This document shows positions 17,484 to 27,336 of a stretch of DNA of 64,000 bases, piece by piece. This DNA comes from Paracoccaceae bacterium (GTDB lineage Bacteria > Pseudomonadota > Alphaproteobacteria > Rhodobacterales > Rhodobacteraceae). Positions within the stretch are counted from its first letter, which is position 1. Each line of letters opens with the position of its first letter. The position numbers were made by a program, and so were the translations under genes. The DNA is taken from contig JANSXZ010000004.1 in assembly GCA_024742705.1 (NCBI GenBank), forward strand, positions 62,001 through 126,000, read 5' to 3'. Below the pieces are notes generated by a model, which saw nothing but the letters and a program-made list of their open reading frames with translations, made no database searches and was not told the origin of the DNA.

Positions 17484-18518
17484 TTACTTCTTCAGGCGGG
17501 TCCAGATCGCATCGTAGAGCGCCTGTGTCTGCTGATCGCAGACCTTTACGAAGGTGCCTGCGGGCGCATCGGCCGGCGGGTTCTGTTCGGGCGAGGTTTT
17601 CAGATCCTCCGAAAGCAAGGGCGTCACCCCGGTGATGCCTGCCGTATACTGCGCGAAATTCGACACCTGGGCTATGTTTTCAGGTTCCAGAAGGAAATCC
17701 ATGAACTTGATCGCGCTTTCGCGGTTCGGCGCATCCTTCAGAAGGACCACATTGTCCATCCAGACAACATAGCCTTCCTTGGGATAGGCATATTCGATCG
17801 GTGCGCCTTCCACGCGGGCCTTGGCGCCGAAGCCGTTCCAGATCATGCCGACAGCGGCATCGCCCGATACCAGAACGTCCTTGGCCCCGTCCGAATTGAA
17901 CGACGCCCAGTTGTCCTTGGCCGCGTTCACGGTTTCCGACAGCAGCCGCAGCTGATCGCGGTCGGTCGAACACTGCGGGATGCCCAGGTGCAGCGAGGCC
18001 AGCGCCAGCAGCTCGCCCTGGGTATCCAGAACGTTGATCTTGCCCTTCAGCGCCTCGGGGGGATCGAAGATGATCGAGGTGGTGTTGATGTCGCCGTCGA
18101 ACACCTCGCGATTGACGGCAAAGCTGGTCGAGCCCCACTGGTAGGGGATCGAATGCATGCGGCCAGGATCGAAATCCACGTCCAGCCACTGCGGTTCGAT
18201 GTTGGCCTTGTTGGTCAGTTCGCCTTCGGCGATGGTGTCCAGCATGCCTTCGTCGCGCATGATCTGAACCATGTAGTCGCCCGGAACCGCAACATCATAC
18301 GACCCCATCGTGCCGCCCTTCAGCGATGCCAGCATGGATTCGTTGGAATCATAGGTGTCCATAGTCACCTCGATCCCGGTTTCCGCGGTGAATTTGTCCA
18401 GCAGTTCCTTCGGTATGTACTCGAACCAGTGAAAAATGGACAGCTTGCCCTCGGCCGAGGCCATGCCGGCGGTCAGCGCGAGCGCCGCCGCCACGGTTGC
18501 AATTCTTCGTGTTGTCAT
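17484..18518 (-). CDS. Polyamine-type ABC transporter substrate-binding protein
   Basis: A 344-residue periplasmic binding protein of the PotD/PotF family. A Sec signal peptide is clear (TTRRIA, then a hydrophobic stretch, cut after MASA near residue 22). The mature protein starts EGKLSIFHWFEYIP, typical of spermidine/putrescine binders, and contains YDVAVPGDYMV, PYQWGSTSFAVN and YPKEGYVVWMDN. It captures an amine in the periplasm for the two permeases and ATPase encoded immediately upstream. The gene order ATPase-permease-permease-binding protein is that of potABCD. The actual ligand may be another amine, given the downstream amine oxidase. Confidence 0.93.
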   Translation of the reverse strand: MTTRRIATVAAALALTAGMASAEGKLSIFHWFEYIPKELLDKFTAETGIEVTMDTYDSNESMLASLKGGTMGSYDVAVPGDYMVQIMRDEGMLDTIAEGELTNKANIEPQWLDVDFDPGRMHSIPYQWGSTSFAVNREVFDGDINTTSIIFDPPEALKGKINVLDTQGELLALASLHLGIPQCSTDRDQLRLLSETVNAAKDNWASFNSDGAKDVLVSGDAAVGMIWNGFGAKARVEGAPIEYAYPKEGYVVWMDNVVLLKDAPNRESAIKFMDFLLEPENIAQVSNFAQYTAGITGVTPLLSEDLKTSPEQNPPADAPAGTFVKVCDQQTQALYDAIWTRLKK

Positions 18519-18529
18519 CGCAGTTTCCT

Positions 18530-19330
18530 TTACCGGTTTTGATTTCCAAGTTTGCTGACGAAGTACGAGGCCGTGACGAACACCACCGAAACCAGCAGCA
18601 TCAGCGTGCTGATGGCCATGATGTTGGGCTTGATGCCCTGTTTCACGGCGCCGAAAATGGCCGTGGGCAGCGTTTCAATGCCTGCGCCCTTGACGAAATT
18701 GGTGATGATGAAGTCGTCCAGCGAGATGATGAAGGCCAGAAGGAAGCCGGCGATGATACCCGGCATCATCAGCGGCATCAGCACCAGCCGGAACGCCTGC
18801 CAGCGGCTGGCATAGAGATCCATCGCGGCCTGTTCGAAATGTGCCTCGATGCCCTGCAGCCGCGCCGCGATCGGCAGATAGGCAAAGGGGATGCAAAACA
18901 CGATGTGCGCCAGAAGGATCGTCAGCAGGCCGCGCTGGAAGCCGATGGTCGAAAAGAAGATCAGGGTGGCCACGGCGGTCACGATCTCGGGTACCATCAG
19001 CGGCAGGTTGATCAGCGCGAAGCTGGCCGATTTTCCCCGGAACGATCCGCCCCTCAGCATCGCCAGCGCCGCCAGCGTGGCGATGACCGTGGCGCTTGTG
19101 GCCGCGCAGACCGCGATCACCAGCGAATTCCACGCGGCGGATTTGAACTTGGCCGATTCCGCGCCAAAGAACACGTCCTCGTACCACACCAGGCTGAAAC
19201 CGCCCCAGCGCGTGATCGACGCGCTTTCGTTGAACGAATAGATCATCACGATGATCAGCGGCGCATAGAGAAGCACCAGGCAGAAGATCGTCATGCCCAG
19301 AAAGCCGGGATAATTGCGCAGACGGCTCAT
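18530..19330 (-). CDS. Polyamine-type ABC transporter permease (PotC/YdcV-like)
   Basis: A 266-residue inner-membrane permease with about six transmembrane segments. The ATPase-contact (EAA) loop is in the [20 protein letters not shown] region. The start at 19330 overlaps the stop of the upstream permease gene by ATGA, so the pair is translationally coupled and the subunits probably form a heterodimeric channel. The binding-protein gene starts 11 bases downstream. A longer in-frame reading upstream of 19330 is antisense-like sequence and not part of the protein. Confidence 0.93.
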   Translation of the reverse strand: MSRLRNYPGFLGMTIFCLVLLYAPLIIVMIYSFNESASITRWGGFSLVWYEDVFFGAESAKFKSAAWNSLVIAVCAATSATVIATLAALAMLRGGSFRGKSASFALINLPLMVPEIVTAVATLIFFSTIGFQRGLLTILLAHIVFCIPFAYLPIAARLQGIEAHFEQAAMDLYASRWQAFRLVLMPLMMPGIIAGFLLAFIISLDDFIITNFVKGAGIETLPTAIFGAVKQGIKPNIMAISTLMLLVSVVFVTASYFVSKLGNQNR

Positions 19331-20244
19331 CGGGCGCCCGCCCTTGTCTGCGAGCGCGCATAGATGAAAAGCACCACCAGAACGACCGACAACAGCACCA
19401 TCGCCACCGCGGCACCAAACGGCCAGTTGCCCGCCGCGCCCTTGAACTGGTCCTCGATCAGCGATCCGATCATCCAGTTCTTCGCGCCGCCCAGAAGGTC
19501 GGGCGCGAGAAACGCGCCCAGCGACGGCACGAACACCAGGATGCTGCCGGCGATGATGCCGGGCCGCACCACCGGAATGACGATCAGCCACAGCGTGACC
19601 CAGCGCGTGGCATACAGATCGGCCGCCGCTTCGGTCAGCGCGAAATTGTAGCGTTCGACCGCCGCGTAGATCGGCAGAACCATGAAGGGCAGGTAGGAAT
19701 AGAACAGCCCGAGCTGCACCGCGAAATTGGTGTTTATCATGGTGAACGGGGCGTCCAGAACGCCCAGCGCCATCAGCAATTCGTTCACCGGGCCATTGTC
19801 GCGGATCAGGAACTTCATCGAAACCGTGCGGATCAACAGGTTGACCCAATAGGGGATGGTTACCAGGAACAGCCAGATCGAGCGCGTCTGCGGCGGCCGG
19901 GTCGCGATGAACCAGGCGGTGGGAAACCCGACCAGCAGACACAGCAGCGTGGCCAGCCCCGCCTGCCAGGCCGAACGCCAGAAGATGCCGATGTAGGTCC
20001 ATTCTATCTTTGGCGGTTCGTCGCCGAACAGCCCGCGATCAAGGAAGAACCGATCGTAGGATTCAAGCGAGAATTCCCAGATCACGCCGCCGCGGAACTC
20101 CTTTGTCAGAAAGGAATAGACCAGCATCAGCAACACCGGCAGCAGCAGGAAAAACCCGATCAGCGCCCAGGTCGGCAGCATCAGCCAGACCCGCGCGGGG
20201 GCGAAGGCGGCGCTGTCGTCGTTCGAGGGAAGCTGCCCGGCCAT
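19327..20244 (-). CDS. Polyamine-type ABC transporter permease (PotB/YdcU-like)
   Basis: A 305-residue inner-membrane permease. The N-terminal segment [20 protein letters not shown] is the first transmembrane helix. The EAA-like loop is [20 protein letters not shown]. The start at 20244 overlaps the stop of the ATPase gene by one base (TGATG), and its own stop overlaps the next permease start (ATGA), so ATPase and both permeases form a tightly coupled unit. Confidence 0.93.
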   Translation of the reverse strand: MAGQLPSNDDSAAFAPARVWLMLPTWALIGFFLLLPVLLMLVYSFLTKEFRGGVIWEFSLESYDRFFLDRGLFGDEPPKIEWTYIGIFWRSAWQAGLATLLCLLVGFPTAWFIATRPPQTRSIWLFLVTIPYWVNLLIRTVSMKFLIRDNGPVNELLMALGVLDAPFTMINTNFAVQLGLFYSYLPFMVLPIYAAVERYNFALTEAAADLYATRWVTLWLIVIPVVRPGIIAGSILVFVPSLGAFLAPDLLGGAKNWMIGSLIEDQFKGAAGNWPFGAAVAMVLLSVVLVVLFIYARSQTRAGAR

Positions 20245-21323
20245 CAGCTTGCCAGAACCTTGATCGCGGCGGGATCGAACGTCACGCCGGCGGTGTCGCC
20301 GGGCCGGAAGGCGGTGGCGTCGCTGCCGCCGTTCTGCCGGCGCACGATCATCGGTGTCCCGTCGCCCAGGCGCACATGATAGTGGGTGTCGGTGCCCAGA
20401 TACACCAGCTTGTCGACGACGCAGGGCAGGCGGCCGTCGTGCGACAGGGTGATCCGTTCGGGGCGGATGGAAATGCACGCGCTGCGCGCGCCGCCGGCGA
20501 CGCCGGCCACGTCCATCTCGATTCCGCCGGCGATGCGCACCCGCGGATGCGTTTCGGTGCCGCCCACGATATCGGCGTCGATCAGGTTGGTTTCTCCGAT
20601 GAAGTCGGCCACAAAGCGGTTGCGCGGTGCTTCGTAGATCTCTTCGGCCGTGCCGACCTGCTGCAACTTGCCCGCCGACATCACGGCGATCCGGTCGGAC
20701 ATGCTGAGCGCTTCGTCCTGGTCGTGGGTGACGAAGACAAACGTGATTCCGGTTTCTTGCTGGATCTGCTTCAGTTCGATGCGCATCTGGTGGCGCAGCT
20801 TCAGATCCAGCGCCGAAAGCGGCTCGTCCAGCAGCAGCAGCTTGGGCGCCGGAGCCAGCGCACGCGCCAGCGCGACGCGCTGCTGCTGGCCGCCCGACAA
20901 CTGCGATGGCTTGCGTTCGGCCATTGCCTGCAACTGCGTCAGCCGCAGCATCTCTTTCACCCTGTCGTCGATCTCGGATTTCGACTTGCCCAGCATCCGC
21001 AGGCCAAAGCCCACGTTTTCGGCCACGCTGAAGTGCGGAAACAGGGCGTAGTTCTGAAACACCGTGTTGATCGGGCGTTTGTTCGGGGCCAGTTCGGCCA
21101 GACGCTTGCCATAAAGCAGCACGTCGCCGTCGGACACCGATTCAAACCCCGCGATGATCCGCAACAGCGTGGTCTTGCCACAGCCCGACGGACCCAAAAG
21201 GGTGAAGAATTCGTTGTCGCGCACATCGAGGTTGATGTTGTCCAAAGCAACCGCCTTGTGCGCGCCGGCGCCGAAATGCTTGTGCACGCCGACGATTTCC
21301 ACCGCTTTTGTCGATGAGGTCAC
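20244..21323 (-). CDS. Polyamine-type ABC transporter ATP-binding protein (PotA-like)
   Basis: 359 residues: an ABC ATPase domain followed by a C-terminal TOBE-type regulatory domain. Walker [10 protein letters not shown], signature [15 protein letters not shown], Walker [13 protein letters not shown] and the switch histidine in FVTHDQDEA are all intact. A GTG at 21323 is the best start because it gives [18 protein letters not shown], matching the usual N terminus; no better ATG exists in frame nearby. First gene of the importer-amine oxidase-peptidase operon, read away from a flavin monooxygenase operon. Confidence 0.92.
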   Translation of the reverse strand: MTSSTKAVEIVGVHKHFGAGAHKAVALDNINLDVRDNEFFTLLGPSGCGKTTLLRIIAGFESVSDGDVLLYGKRLAELAPNKRPINTVFQNYALFPHFSVAENVGFGLRMLGKSKSEIDDRVKEMLRLTQLQAMAERKPSQLSGGQQQRVALARALAPAPKLLLLDEPLSALDLKLRHQMRIELKQIQQETGITFVFVTHDQDEALSMSDRIAVMSAGKLQQVGTAEEIYEAPRNRFVADFIGETNLIDADIVGGTETHPRVRIAGGIEMDVAGVAGGARSACISIRPERITLSHDGRLPCVVDKLVYLGTDTHYHVRLGDGTPMIVRRQNGGSDATAFRPGDTAGVTFDPAAIKVLAS

Positions 21324-21690
21324 TGTGATGCCGCCCCGGTCTGTGTTGCTGAGCCTGTGCCGTAACTGCACCCGCTGACCTGAGGATTGGCCAGTATCTA
21401 CCCGGCAAAACCGGGCGCCTTGCGGGGAAAAGCACATTTTCCAGTCATGTCTGACGGTTATTCAGGCTGAATGCGTTTCGCAGGCCATGCTGCGCTGCGC
21501 GAATCGCGGGTGCTTCGGGGCGGGCAGGGGCGCGCGGCGGCACACGCGGCTTCGGGCCTGACCAGCTTTTGCGCAATGCGCAACAATCCAGCTTGGGCGC
21601 GCATGTCTTTGCTTTTCAACGCGCGCTGCTGTGGCAAGGTGGCGGAACCCGCGCGCTGCGCGCGGCACGATACATGGCCAGGAGGTGCGG
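21324..21690. other. Divergent regulatory region between importer and monooxygenase operons
   Basis: No gene is seen in these 367 bases. The region separates the two halves of the amine island and must hold both promoters. It contains the perfect palindrome described at 21569. A strong AGGAGGTGCGG ribosome-binding site for the monooxygenase lies at its right end. Confidence 0.6.
21569..21583. promoter_or_regulatory. Palindromic operator candidate TTGCGC-AAT-GCGCAA
   Basis: A perfect 6-3-6 inverted repeat, the strongest symmetric element in the divergent region, about 108 bases before the monooxygenase start. It could bind a dimeric regulator such as the nearby MocR-like protein, but no direct link is visible. 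Confidence 0.4.
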
Positions 21691-22962
21691 ATGCCGGTGG
21701 AAAAGATCGATACCCTTGTTGTCGGTGGCGGGCAGGCGGGCCTGGCCATGAGCGATCACTTGCGGCGCGCGGGCGTCGGGCATCTGGTCCTGGAACGGCA
21801 CCGCATCGCCGAACGGTGGCGTTCAGAGCGCTGGGACACGCTGGTCATGAACGGCCCGGCCTGGCATGACCGCTTTCCGGGCCTGACATTCGACGATGTC
21901 GATCCCGACGGCTTTCCCGACAAACACAGCGTCGTGCGCTATTTCGAACGCTTCGCGCAGCACATCGATGCGCCGATCCGCTGCGGCGTCGAGGTGCATG
22001 AACTGCACAAGATCGACGGCCGGCGCGGCTTTCGGGCCGAAACCTCGCAAGGTCCGGTCGAAGCGGTCAACGTGGTGGCGGCGACCGGCCCGTTCCAGCG
22101 CCCGGTGATCCCCCAGATCGTGCCCGCCGACGCCGGGATCGCGCAGATCCATTCCAGCGCCTACCGCAATCCGGCGCAGATGCCGCCCGGCGCCGTGCTG
22201 GTGGTGGGGGCGGGATCCTCGGGCGGCCAGATCGCCGACGAGTTGCTGCGCGCCGGGCGGGAGGTGTATCTGTCGGTGGGTCCGCACGACCGTCCGCCGC
22301 GCAGCTATCGCGGGCGCGACTACTGCTGGTGGCTGGGCGTTCTGGGATTGTGGGATGTCGCCGCGGCAACGCCGGGCACCGAACACGTCACCATTTCGGT
22401 CAGTGGCGCACATGGTGGCCAGACCGTCGATTTCCGGCGTTTCGCGGCCCGTGGCATGACCCTGCTGGGCATGGCCGACAGCTACGACAAAGGCACCATG
22501 CGGTTTCGGGCCGATGTGGCCGAAAACGTCGCACATGGCGATGCCAACTACCTTTCGGTGCTCGATCAGGCCGACGCCTATGTGCGCCGGCACGGTCTGG
22601 ACCTGCCGGACGAACCTGAAGCAAGGGTTTTTCCGCCCACCCCGGACTGCGTGCTGCAACCCTGCCTTGCGCTTGACCTTGAACAGGCCGGTGTCACGTC
22701 GATCATCTGGGCGACGGGATATCGCTTTGACTACGGCTGGCTGAAAGCGGATGTCTTTGACGAAGCCGGCCGGCCCGTCCATCAGCGCGGCGTGACGGCT
22801 GAACCGGGGCTCTATTTTCTGGGGTTGCCCTGGCAATCGCGGCGCGGATCGGCTTTCGTCTGGGGGGTATGGCACGATGCGCGCTACATCGCCGACCAGA
22901 TCGGAATCCAGAGCGCCTACCGCGACCATCATCTGGCGGCGGCAAACCGCACCACCGTCTGA
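21691..22962 (+). CDS. Flavin-dependent monooxygenase (FMO/CzcO-like)
   Basis: 423 residues with two Rossmann motifs: FAD-binding VVGGGQAGLAMS at the N terminus and NADPH-binding VVGAGSSGGQIA near residue 170. Between them AQIHSSAYRNP resembles the FMO identifying region, and VVAATGPFQRP the family hinge. Such enzymes oxygenate nitrogen or sulfur centres, or act as Baeyer-Villiger oxygenases. The ATG at 21691 follows AGGAGGTGCGG, which fixes the start; the longer ORF begins in non-coding sequence. It heads a plus-strand operon with RidA, DUF1028 and deacetylase genes, opposite an amine importer operon, so an N-containing substrate is plausible but unproven. Confidence 0.88.
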   Translation: MPVEKIDTLVVGGGQAGLAMSDHLRRAGVGHLVLERHRIAERWRSERWDTLVMNGPAWHDRFPGLTFDDVDPDGFPDKHSVVRYFERFAQHIDAPIRCGVEVHELHKIDGRRGFRAETSQGPVEAVNVVAATGPFQRPVIPQIVPADAGIAQIHSSAYRNPAQMPPGAVLVVGAGSSGGQIADELLRAGREVYLSVGPHDRPPRSYRGRDYCWWLGVLGLWDVAAATPGTEHVTISVSGAHGGQTVDFRRFAARGMTLLGMADSYDKGTMRFRADVAENVAHGDANYLSVLDQADAYVRRHGLDLPDEPEARVFPPTPDCVLQPCLALDLEQAGVTSIIWATGYRFDYGWLKADVFDEAGRPVHQRGVTAEPGLYFLGLPWQSRRGSAFVWGVWHDARYIADQIGIQSAYRDHHLAAANRTTV

Positions 22963-22979
22963 CCCAAAGGACAGCACCC

Positions 22980-23396
22980 ATGGCCCACACACGCATCCGC
23001 AAGTTCAACACCGCCGACACCTATCCCGAACAAAGGCTCGACACCGATCTGTGTCAGGCCGTGGTCGTCGAAGCCGGCAAGACCGTGTATCTGCGCGGCC
23101 AATGCCCGCAGGATCTCGACGATGCCCGCAGCATCGACAGCCATGACCCCGCCGAGCAGACCCACAAGGTGATGCAGAACATCCGCCAGCTGATCGAGGA
23201 GGCCGGCGGCGAAATGCATCATCTGGTCAAGATCGTCGTCTATATCACCGATGTGCGGCACCGCGAGGCGGTCTATCGCACCATCGGCGAATACATAAAG
23301 GGCGTTCACCCCGTCTCTACCGGGCTTGTGGTGTCGGCCCTCGCGCGGCCCGAATGGCTGGTCGAGATCGACGGCACGGCGGTCATTCCGGCATGA
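22980..23396 (+). CDS. RidA family protein
   Basis: A 138-residue YjgF/YER057c/UK114-type protein. Family members hydrolyse reactive imine/enamine intermediates to ketones and ammonia, or serve as deaminases in catabolic operons. Typical sequence is seen at VVVEAGKTVYLRGQCP, HKVMQNIRQLIEEAGG, LVKIVVYITDVR and the C-terminal RPEWLVEIDGTAVI. It begins 17 bases after the monooxygenase and its stop overlaps the next start (ATGA). Its place in an amine-oxidising cluster fits removal of imine products. Confidence 0.92.
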   Translation: MAHTRIRKFNTADTYPEQRLDTDLCQAVVVEAGKTVYLRGQCPQDLDDARSIDSHDPAEQTHKVMQNIRQLIEEAGGEMHHLVKIVVYITDVRHREAVYRTIGEYIKGVHPVSTGLVVSALARPEWLVEIDGTAVIPA

Positions 23397-24067
23397 CGTT
23401 TTCGGTGGTGGCGCGCTGCGCCGAAACGGGAATGTTCGGTGTTGCGATCTCGTCCTCGTCGCCGGCGGTCGCGGCGCGATGCGCCTTTGCGCGCGCGGGT
23501 GTCGGCGCGGTGGCCAGCCAGAACATCACCGATCCGGCGCTGGGCCCGGCGACGCTGGATGCCATGCAAGCCGGCGAGGGTGCGCAGGCGGCCATCGCGC
23601 GGGTCCGCGACACGGCGCCGTTCATGGATTACCGCCAGCTTCTTGCCATCGACGTGCAGGGCGGAACGGCGATCCATTCAGGCCGTCACGCGCTGGGCAT
23701 ATGGTCGGATGCGGCGGGGCGCGACGCGATCGCGGCGGGCAACCTTCTGGCGTCGGACCGGGTGCCACAGGCGATGGTCGATGCGTTTGAAACGGCGCCG
23801 GGCCATCTGGGCGACCGGCTGATGGTGGCGCTGCAGGCGGGGCTTGCCGCCGGCGGCGAAGCGGGGCCGGTCCATTCGGCGGGCATGCTGGTCTGCGACG
23901 CGGCAAGCTGGCCGGTCGTCGATCTCAGGTGCGACTGGACAACGGCCTGCCCGATCGAAACCCTTGCGCAGGCCTGGCAGGTCTACAGGCCGCAGATGGC
24001 CGCCTATGTGCAGCGCGCACTGGACCCGCGCGCTGCCCCATCCTACGGTGTGCCGGGCAACGAATAG
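23393..24067 (+). CDS. DUF1028 family protein (Ntn-hydrolase-like)
   Basis: A 224-residue member of DUF1028, a family with an Ntn-hydrolase-type fold and no firmly assigned reaction. The conserved N terminus MTFSVVARCAETGMFGVAIS places potential nucleophile residues near the start, followed by SSPAVAARCAFARAGVGAVASQ and DYRQLLAIDVQGG. The start overlaps the RidA stop by ATGA, giving tight coupling. DUF1028 genes often sit with RidA and amidohydrolases in catabolic operons, which suggests hydrolysis of an amide or peptide bond; the substrate is unknown. Confidence 0.88.
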   Translation: MTFSVVARCAETGMFGVAISSSSPAVAARCAFARAGVGAVASQNITDPALGPATLDAMQAGEGAQAAIARVRDTAPFMDYRQLLAIDVQGGTAIHSGRHALGIWSDAAGRDAIAAGNLLASDRVPQAMVDAFETAPGHLGDRLMVALQAGLAAGGEAGPVHSAGMLVCDAASWPVVDLRCDWTTACPIETLAQAWQVYRPQMAAYVQRALDPRAAPSYGVPGNE

Positions 24068-24266
24068 CAAACGCCCGGCAATGGGCCGCAAGGGGCCGGC
24101 ATCGCCCCGGCATATCCGGCGCGGCGCATATGCAGATGGGCAAAACCCCGGCATCGGCAGGGCCGGCAAACCCCAGGTGAACGGGCCGGACCGGCGCCAG
24201 CCTGGTGCAGCGCTCCGCGCCCCCGGTCTGAAACCCGCGCCGATATCAACTGTCTGGAGAACCGCA

Positions 24267-25388
24267 TTGACAACACCCACCCGCAGGAAAACCGGATTTG
24301 TATATGCCGAACAGTTCATGTGGCATGACACGCAGCGCTACAACCTTCTGATCGCGCCGGGGCTGACCGTGCAGCCGGGCGAACACGCCGAAAACGAGGA
24401 AACCAAGCGCCGGTTCCGAAACCTTGTCGCCGCGACGACGATGGAGGACGAACTGCTGCGCATCAAGGCGCGGCCCGCGACCGAACCCGAGCTTTTGCGC
24501 TTTCATTCGCAAAAGCACATTTCGACGCTGGATGCCCTGTGCAAATCAGGCGGTGGCGAGGCGGGCGGCAAGACGCCCGTTGGCCCGGCAAGTTTCGACA
24601 TCGCCCGGCTGGCCGTCGGCGGCGTGCTCGAGGCGGTGGATGCCGTGATCGGCGGGACGGTGGACAACGCCTATGTGCTGTGCCGCCCGCCGGGGCACCA
24701 TGCCGAACGCGAACTTGTCACCGGGTTCTGCCTGTTCGCCAACGGGGTTCTGGGCATCGAACACGCCCGCGCGGTGCACGGGCTGAAGCGGATCGCGGTG
24801 GTGGATTATGACGTGCACCACGGCAACGGCGCCGAAAGCGCCTATTACGACGATCCCGATATCCTGACGATTTCGATGCATCAGGACAACCTGTTTCCGC
24901 CGGGTCGTGGCGCCGTCGATCATTCTGGGGCGGGCGCAGGCGCGGGGGCAAACCTGAACATTCCGCTGTTTCCTGGATCGGGCAGCGGGGCCTATCGGGC
25001 CGCCTTCGATCAACTGGTGGTTCCGGCGCTGCGCGCGTTCAAGCCCGAGATGATCTTTGTCGCCTCGGGTTTTGACGCGGCGGCACTGGACCCGCTGGGG
25101 CACATGATGCTGTCGTCGCAGGACTATGCCTACATGACCAACAGTTTGCTCGGCATCGCCGATGAATTCTGCGCCGGTCGTCTGCTGATGACCCACGAGG
25201 GCGGGTATTCGGCGGCTTATGTGCCTTATTGCGGGCTGGCGGTTCTGGAAGCCATGTCGGGCCATGCCACGGGGGTGGACGACCCGTTCCTCGGGTTCAT
25301 CGAGAATTATGGCGGCCAGGCGTTGCAGCCGCATCAGCAGATGGCCATCGACCGTGTCGCGGCGCATCGCGCCAGCCTTGGGGGATAA
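24267..25388 (+). CDS. Class II histone deacetylase-like amidohydrolase
   Basis: A 373-residue zinc hydrolase of the deacetylase/acetylpolyamine amidohydrolase superfamily. The catalytic pair is H144-H145 in RPPGHHAER. Zinc ligands are D182 and H184 in DYDVHHGNGAE, plus the Asp of VASGFDAAA. Bacterial members remove acetyl or other acyl groups from polyamines and similar amines. The start is taken as TTG at 24267, which has GGAGA 6 bases upstream and yields LTTPTRRKTGFVYAEQFMWH; no ATG fits. A 199-base gap from the DUF1028 gene has no other feature. Fits conversion of acylated amines to free amines within this island. Confidence 0.88.
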   Translation: MTTPTRRKTGFVYAEQFMWHDTQRYNLLIAPGLTVQPGEHAENEETKRRFRNLVAATTMEDELLRIKARPATEPELLRFHSQKHISTLDALCKSGGGEAGGKTPVGPASFDIARLAVGGVLEAVDAVIGGTVDNAYVLCRPPGHHAERELVTGFCLFANGVLGIEHARAVHGLKRIAVVDYDVHHGNGAESAYYDDPDILTISMHQDNLFPPGRGAVDHSGAGAGAGANLNIPLFPGSGSGAYRAAFDQLVVPALRAFKPEMIFVASGFDAAALDPLGHMMLSSQDYAYMTNSLLGIADEFCAGRLLMTHEGGYSAAYVPYCGLAVLEAMSGHATGVDDPFLGFIENYGGQALQPHQQMAIDRVAAHRASLGG

Positions 25389-25414
25389 GGGCGGGCCGGG
25401 CCGCGGCGGGCTGG

Positions 25415-26866
25415 TCAATCCCGACCGGGCAGCAGGGCACCGGCCAGCCGCGCCACCGCGGCGGTGATCTTGTCCTCTGGCAGGTCGGCATAGCCCAACA
25501 GCAGATAGCGGTTCCAGTCGGGCAGGTATTCGGGGCCTGTCACGGTTTCCAGCATCATCGTGTTCACCCGGATGCCCACCGATCCGGCCAGTGCCTGGCA
25601 GGTGCCGGCATCCGGAAGATGTGCCGGCAAACGCCAGACAAGGTGCGTGCCGGATGCCGTTCCGCCAAGATCGCAGGGCCCGAACCAACGGGTCAGCGCA
25701 TCCATCAGCGCATTGCGCCGCGCCATGTATGTCTTGCGCAGCCGCCTGAGGTGTTTCTCGTAGCCGCCGCTTTCCAGAAAGTCACAGAGCACCGCCTGAT
25801 CCAGCCAGGGCGCGCCCTGGGTCTGGCAGGGATAGGCATGATCCAGCAGCCGCAGCGCATGCATCGCCGGGGCCACCAGCCGGGGCGGCAGCACCAGGAA
25901 ACCGATCCGCAGCCCCGGCCCGATGGTCAGCGCGAAGGCAGCCGAATAGATGAAGCGCCCGTGCCGGTCCAGTGATTGCAGCGCCGGTTTCGGCGAACCC
26001 TCGTAGCGGAATTCGCTGTCGAAATCGACCTCGAAGACATGCGCATCGGTGTGTTCCGCCCAGTCCAGAAGCGCCTTGCGCCGTGTTGTCGACAGGCTTG
26101 CGCCCATCGGAAACTGCCGTTCGGGCGTGACCGCGACCAAAGCGTTGCGGCGTTGCGGCAGCAGGTCTACCCGCAGGCCGTCATGATCGGTGGGCACCGG
26201 CAGGATTTCGGCGCCCGCTCGCGCATAGATCGGAGCGATCAGGCTGCAACCGGGACGTTCGACAACCACGGGCGATCCGGGCGAGACGAACATCTGACCG
26301 ACGACATTGGTTGCCTGCTGGATGCTTGATACGATGAGAACCTGCTCGGGGTCGATCTTCATGCTGCGACTGGCCCCCAGAAAGCGGCAGATCGCCTTGC
26401 GCAGATCGGGTGCGCCGCGCGGATCGCCGGTTCTGGACAGGTTGAAATCGGGCGACTGCATGCGCCGCATCATCAGCCGGCGCCATGTCGCGGTGGGAAA
26501 CAGATCGGGGTCGACGGCTTCCAGCTGGAAATCGCAGGTGACTTCCGGCTCGGCCGTGGCCGGCCGCGACGGCACAGGCGGCGTGGCGGGGCCGGTTTCC
26601 TGGAAAGGCGCGGGTTCCGGCCAATAGGCGCTTACAAAGGTGCCCGCGCCCTCGCGGCTTTCGATGAACCCCTCGGCCTCCAGCGCCGAGAACGCCAAGA
26701 GCACCGTGTTGCGCGATACGCCCAGTTGCTGGCTGAGCGACCGGGTGCCCGGCAGGCGCGTGCCCGGCGTCAGCCGCCCGCTGGTGATGGATGTGGTGAT
26801 CTCGCCGACAAGCTGGGTTTGCAGCGACGCTTTCGCCGATGTGTCAAGTTCGAATGACAATTGCAT
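25415..26866 (-). CDS. MocR/PdxR-like regulator with degenerate aminotransferase domain
   Basis: 483 residues: an N-terminal GntR winged helix (residues 8-80, [22 protein letters not shown]) joined to a class I aminotransferase-like domain. In MocR proteins the latter binds PLP. Here the residues that would do so appear changed. The Schiff-base lysine of the usual GTFSK motif is L313 ([13 protein letters not shown]). The first Asp of DDYDSEF is V280, its Tyr is F282, and the stacking Tyr of the PGY motif is C207. The fold should remain, but PLP-dependent sensing is unlikely. It is convergent with the deacetylase gene and probably controls the amine island, perhaps by binding an amine or amino acid directly. 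Confidence 0.9.
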   Translation of the reverse strand: MQLSFELDTSAKASLQTQLVGEITTSITSGRLTPGTRLPGTRSLSQQLGVSRNTVLLAFSALEAEGFIESREGAGTFVSAYWPEPAPFQETGPATPPVPSRPATAEPEVTCDFQLEAVDPDLFPTATWRRLMMRRMQSPDFNLSRTGDPRGAPDLRKAICRFLGASRSMKIDPEQVLIVSSIQQATNVVGQMFVSPGSPVVVERPGCSLIAPIYARAGAEILPVPTDHDGLRVDLLPQRRNALVAVTPERQFPMGASLSTTRRKALLDWAEHTDAHVFEVDFDSEFRYEGSPKPALQSLDRHGRFIYSAAFALTIGPGLRIGFLVLPPRLVAPAMHALRLLDHAYPCQTQGAPWLDQAVLCDFLESGGYEKHLRRLRKTYMARRNALMDALTRWFGPCDLGGTASGTHLVWRLPAHLPDAGTCQALAGSVGIRVNTMMLETVTGPEYLPDWNRYLLLGYADLPEDKITAAVARLAGALLPGRD

Positions 26867-26964
26867 GGCATGGCCTCGTGTCGGTGTGCCGTCGCTGACA
26901 GTAGATGCGTTGAAAGACCGGCGCGCAAGTCAATCCTTGGGATCGCGCGCGCCGGTGCTGGGGC

Positions 26965-27336
26965 TCAGGGCTGGTGGGCGTGGAACACCTTGTTCACGAT
27001 GGTCCACTGGCCGCCCTGCTTGAGCAGCGACAGATAGTCGGTGAAGCGGTGTCCGGTCCAGTTGTCGGCCTCGACACGGACCACGGCGATGGTTTCGGTG
27101 ACGTCGAGTATCGAGAACTGGGCCACGACCTCGCTGGCCGGGCCGTTTTCATCATGCCATTGGAACAGCGCCTCGATCGGATCGGCCAGCAGATGTTCGC
27201 CCAGATGCCCGAAGATCTGGGCCCGGGGATCGAAGGCGCTGCGCAGTTTCTCCGCCCCGGTGGCGCGCGCGCCGTCCAGATAGCGCTGGGCGGTTTCGGC
27301 GATGGCTTGGTAGTCGCTGAGATCGACAGCTTGCAT
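26965..27336 (-). CDS. NTF2-like family protein
   Basis: A 123-residue single-domain alpha+beta barrel protein of the SnoaL/NTF2-like superfamily. The pattern [28 protein letters not shown], then two long beta hairpins ([33 protein letters not shown]), is that of the putative lumazine-binding branch. Members are enzymes, binding proteins or structural domains, so no function is assigned. It lies beyond the start of the MocR-like gene on the same strand with about 98 bases between and is probably an independent unit. Confidence 0.75.
   Translation of the reverse strand: MQAVDLSDYQAIAETAQRYLDGARATGAEKLRSAFDPRAQIFGHLGEHLLADPIEALFQWHDENGPASEVVAQFSILDVTETIAVVRVEADNWTGHRFTDYLSLLKQGGQWTIVNKVFHAHQP

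Noticed and set aside
21324-21690. tRNA or other structural RNA in the larger gaps (also 27337-27724 and 43451-43841)
   Set aside because: No cloverleaf with a TTCGAAT-like T-loop and matching arms could be found by eye on either strand.
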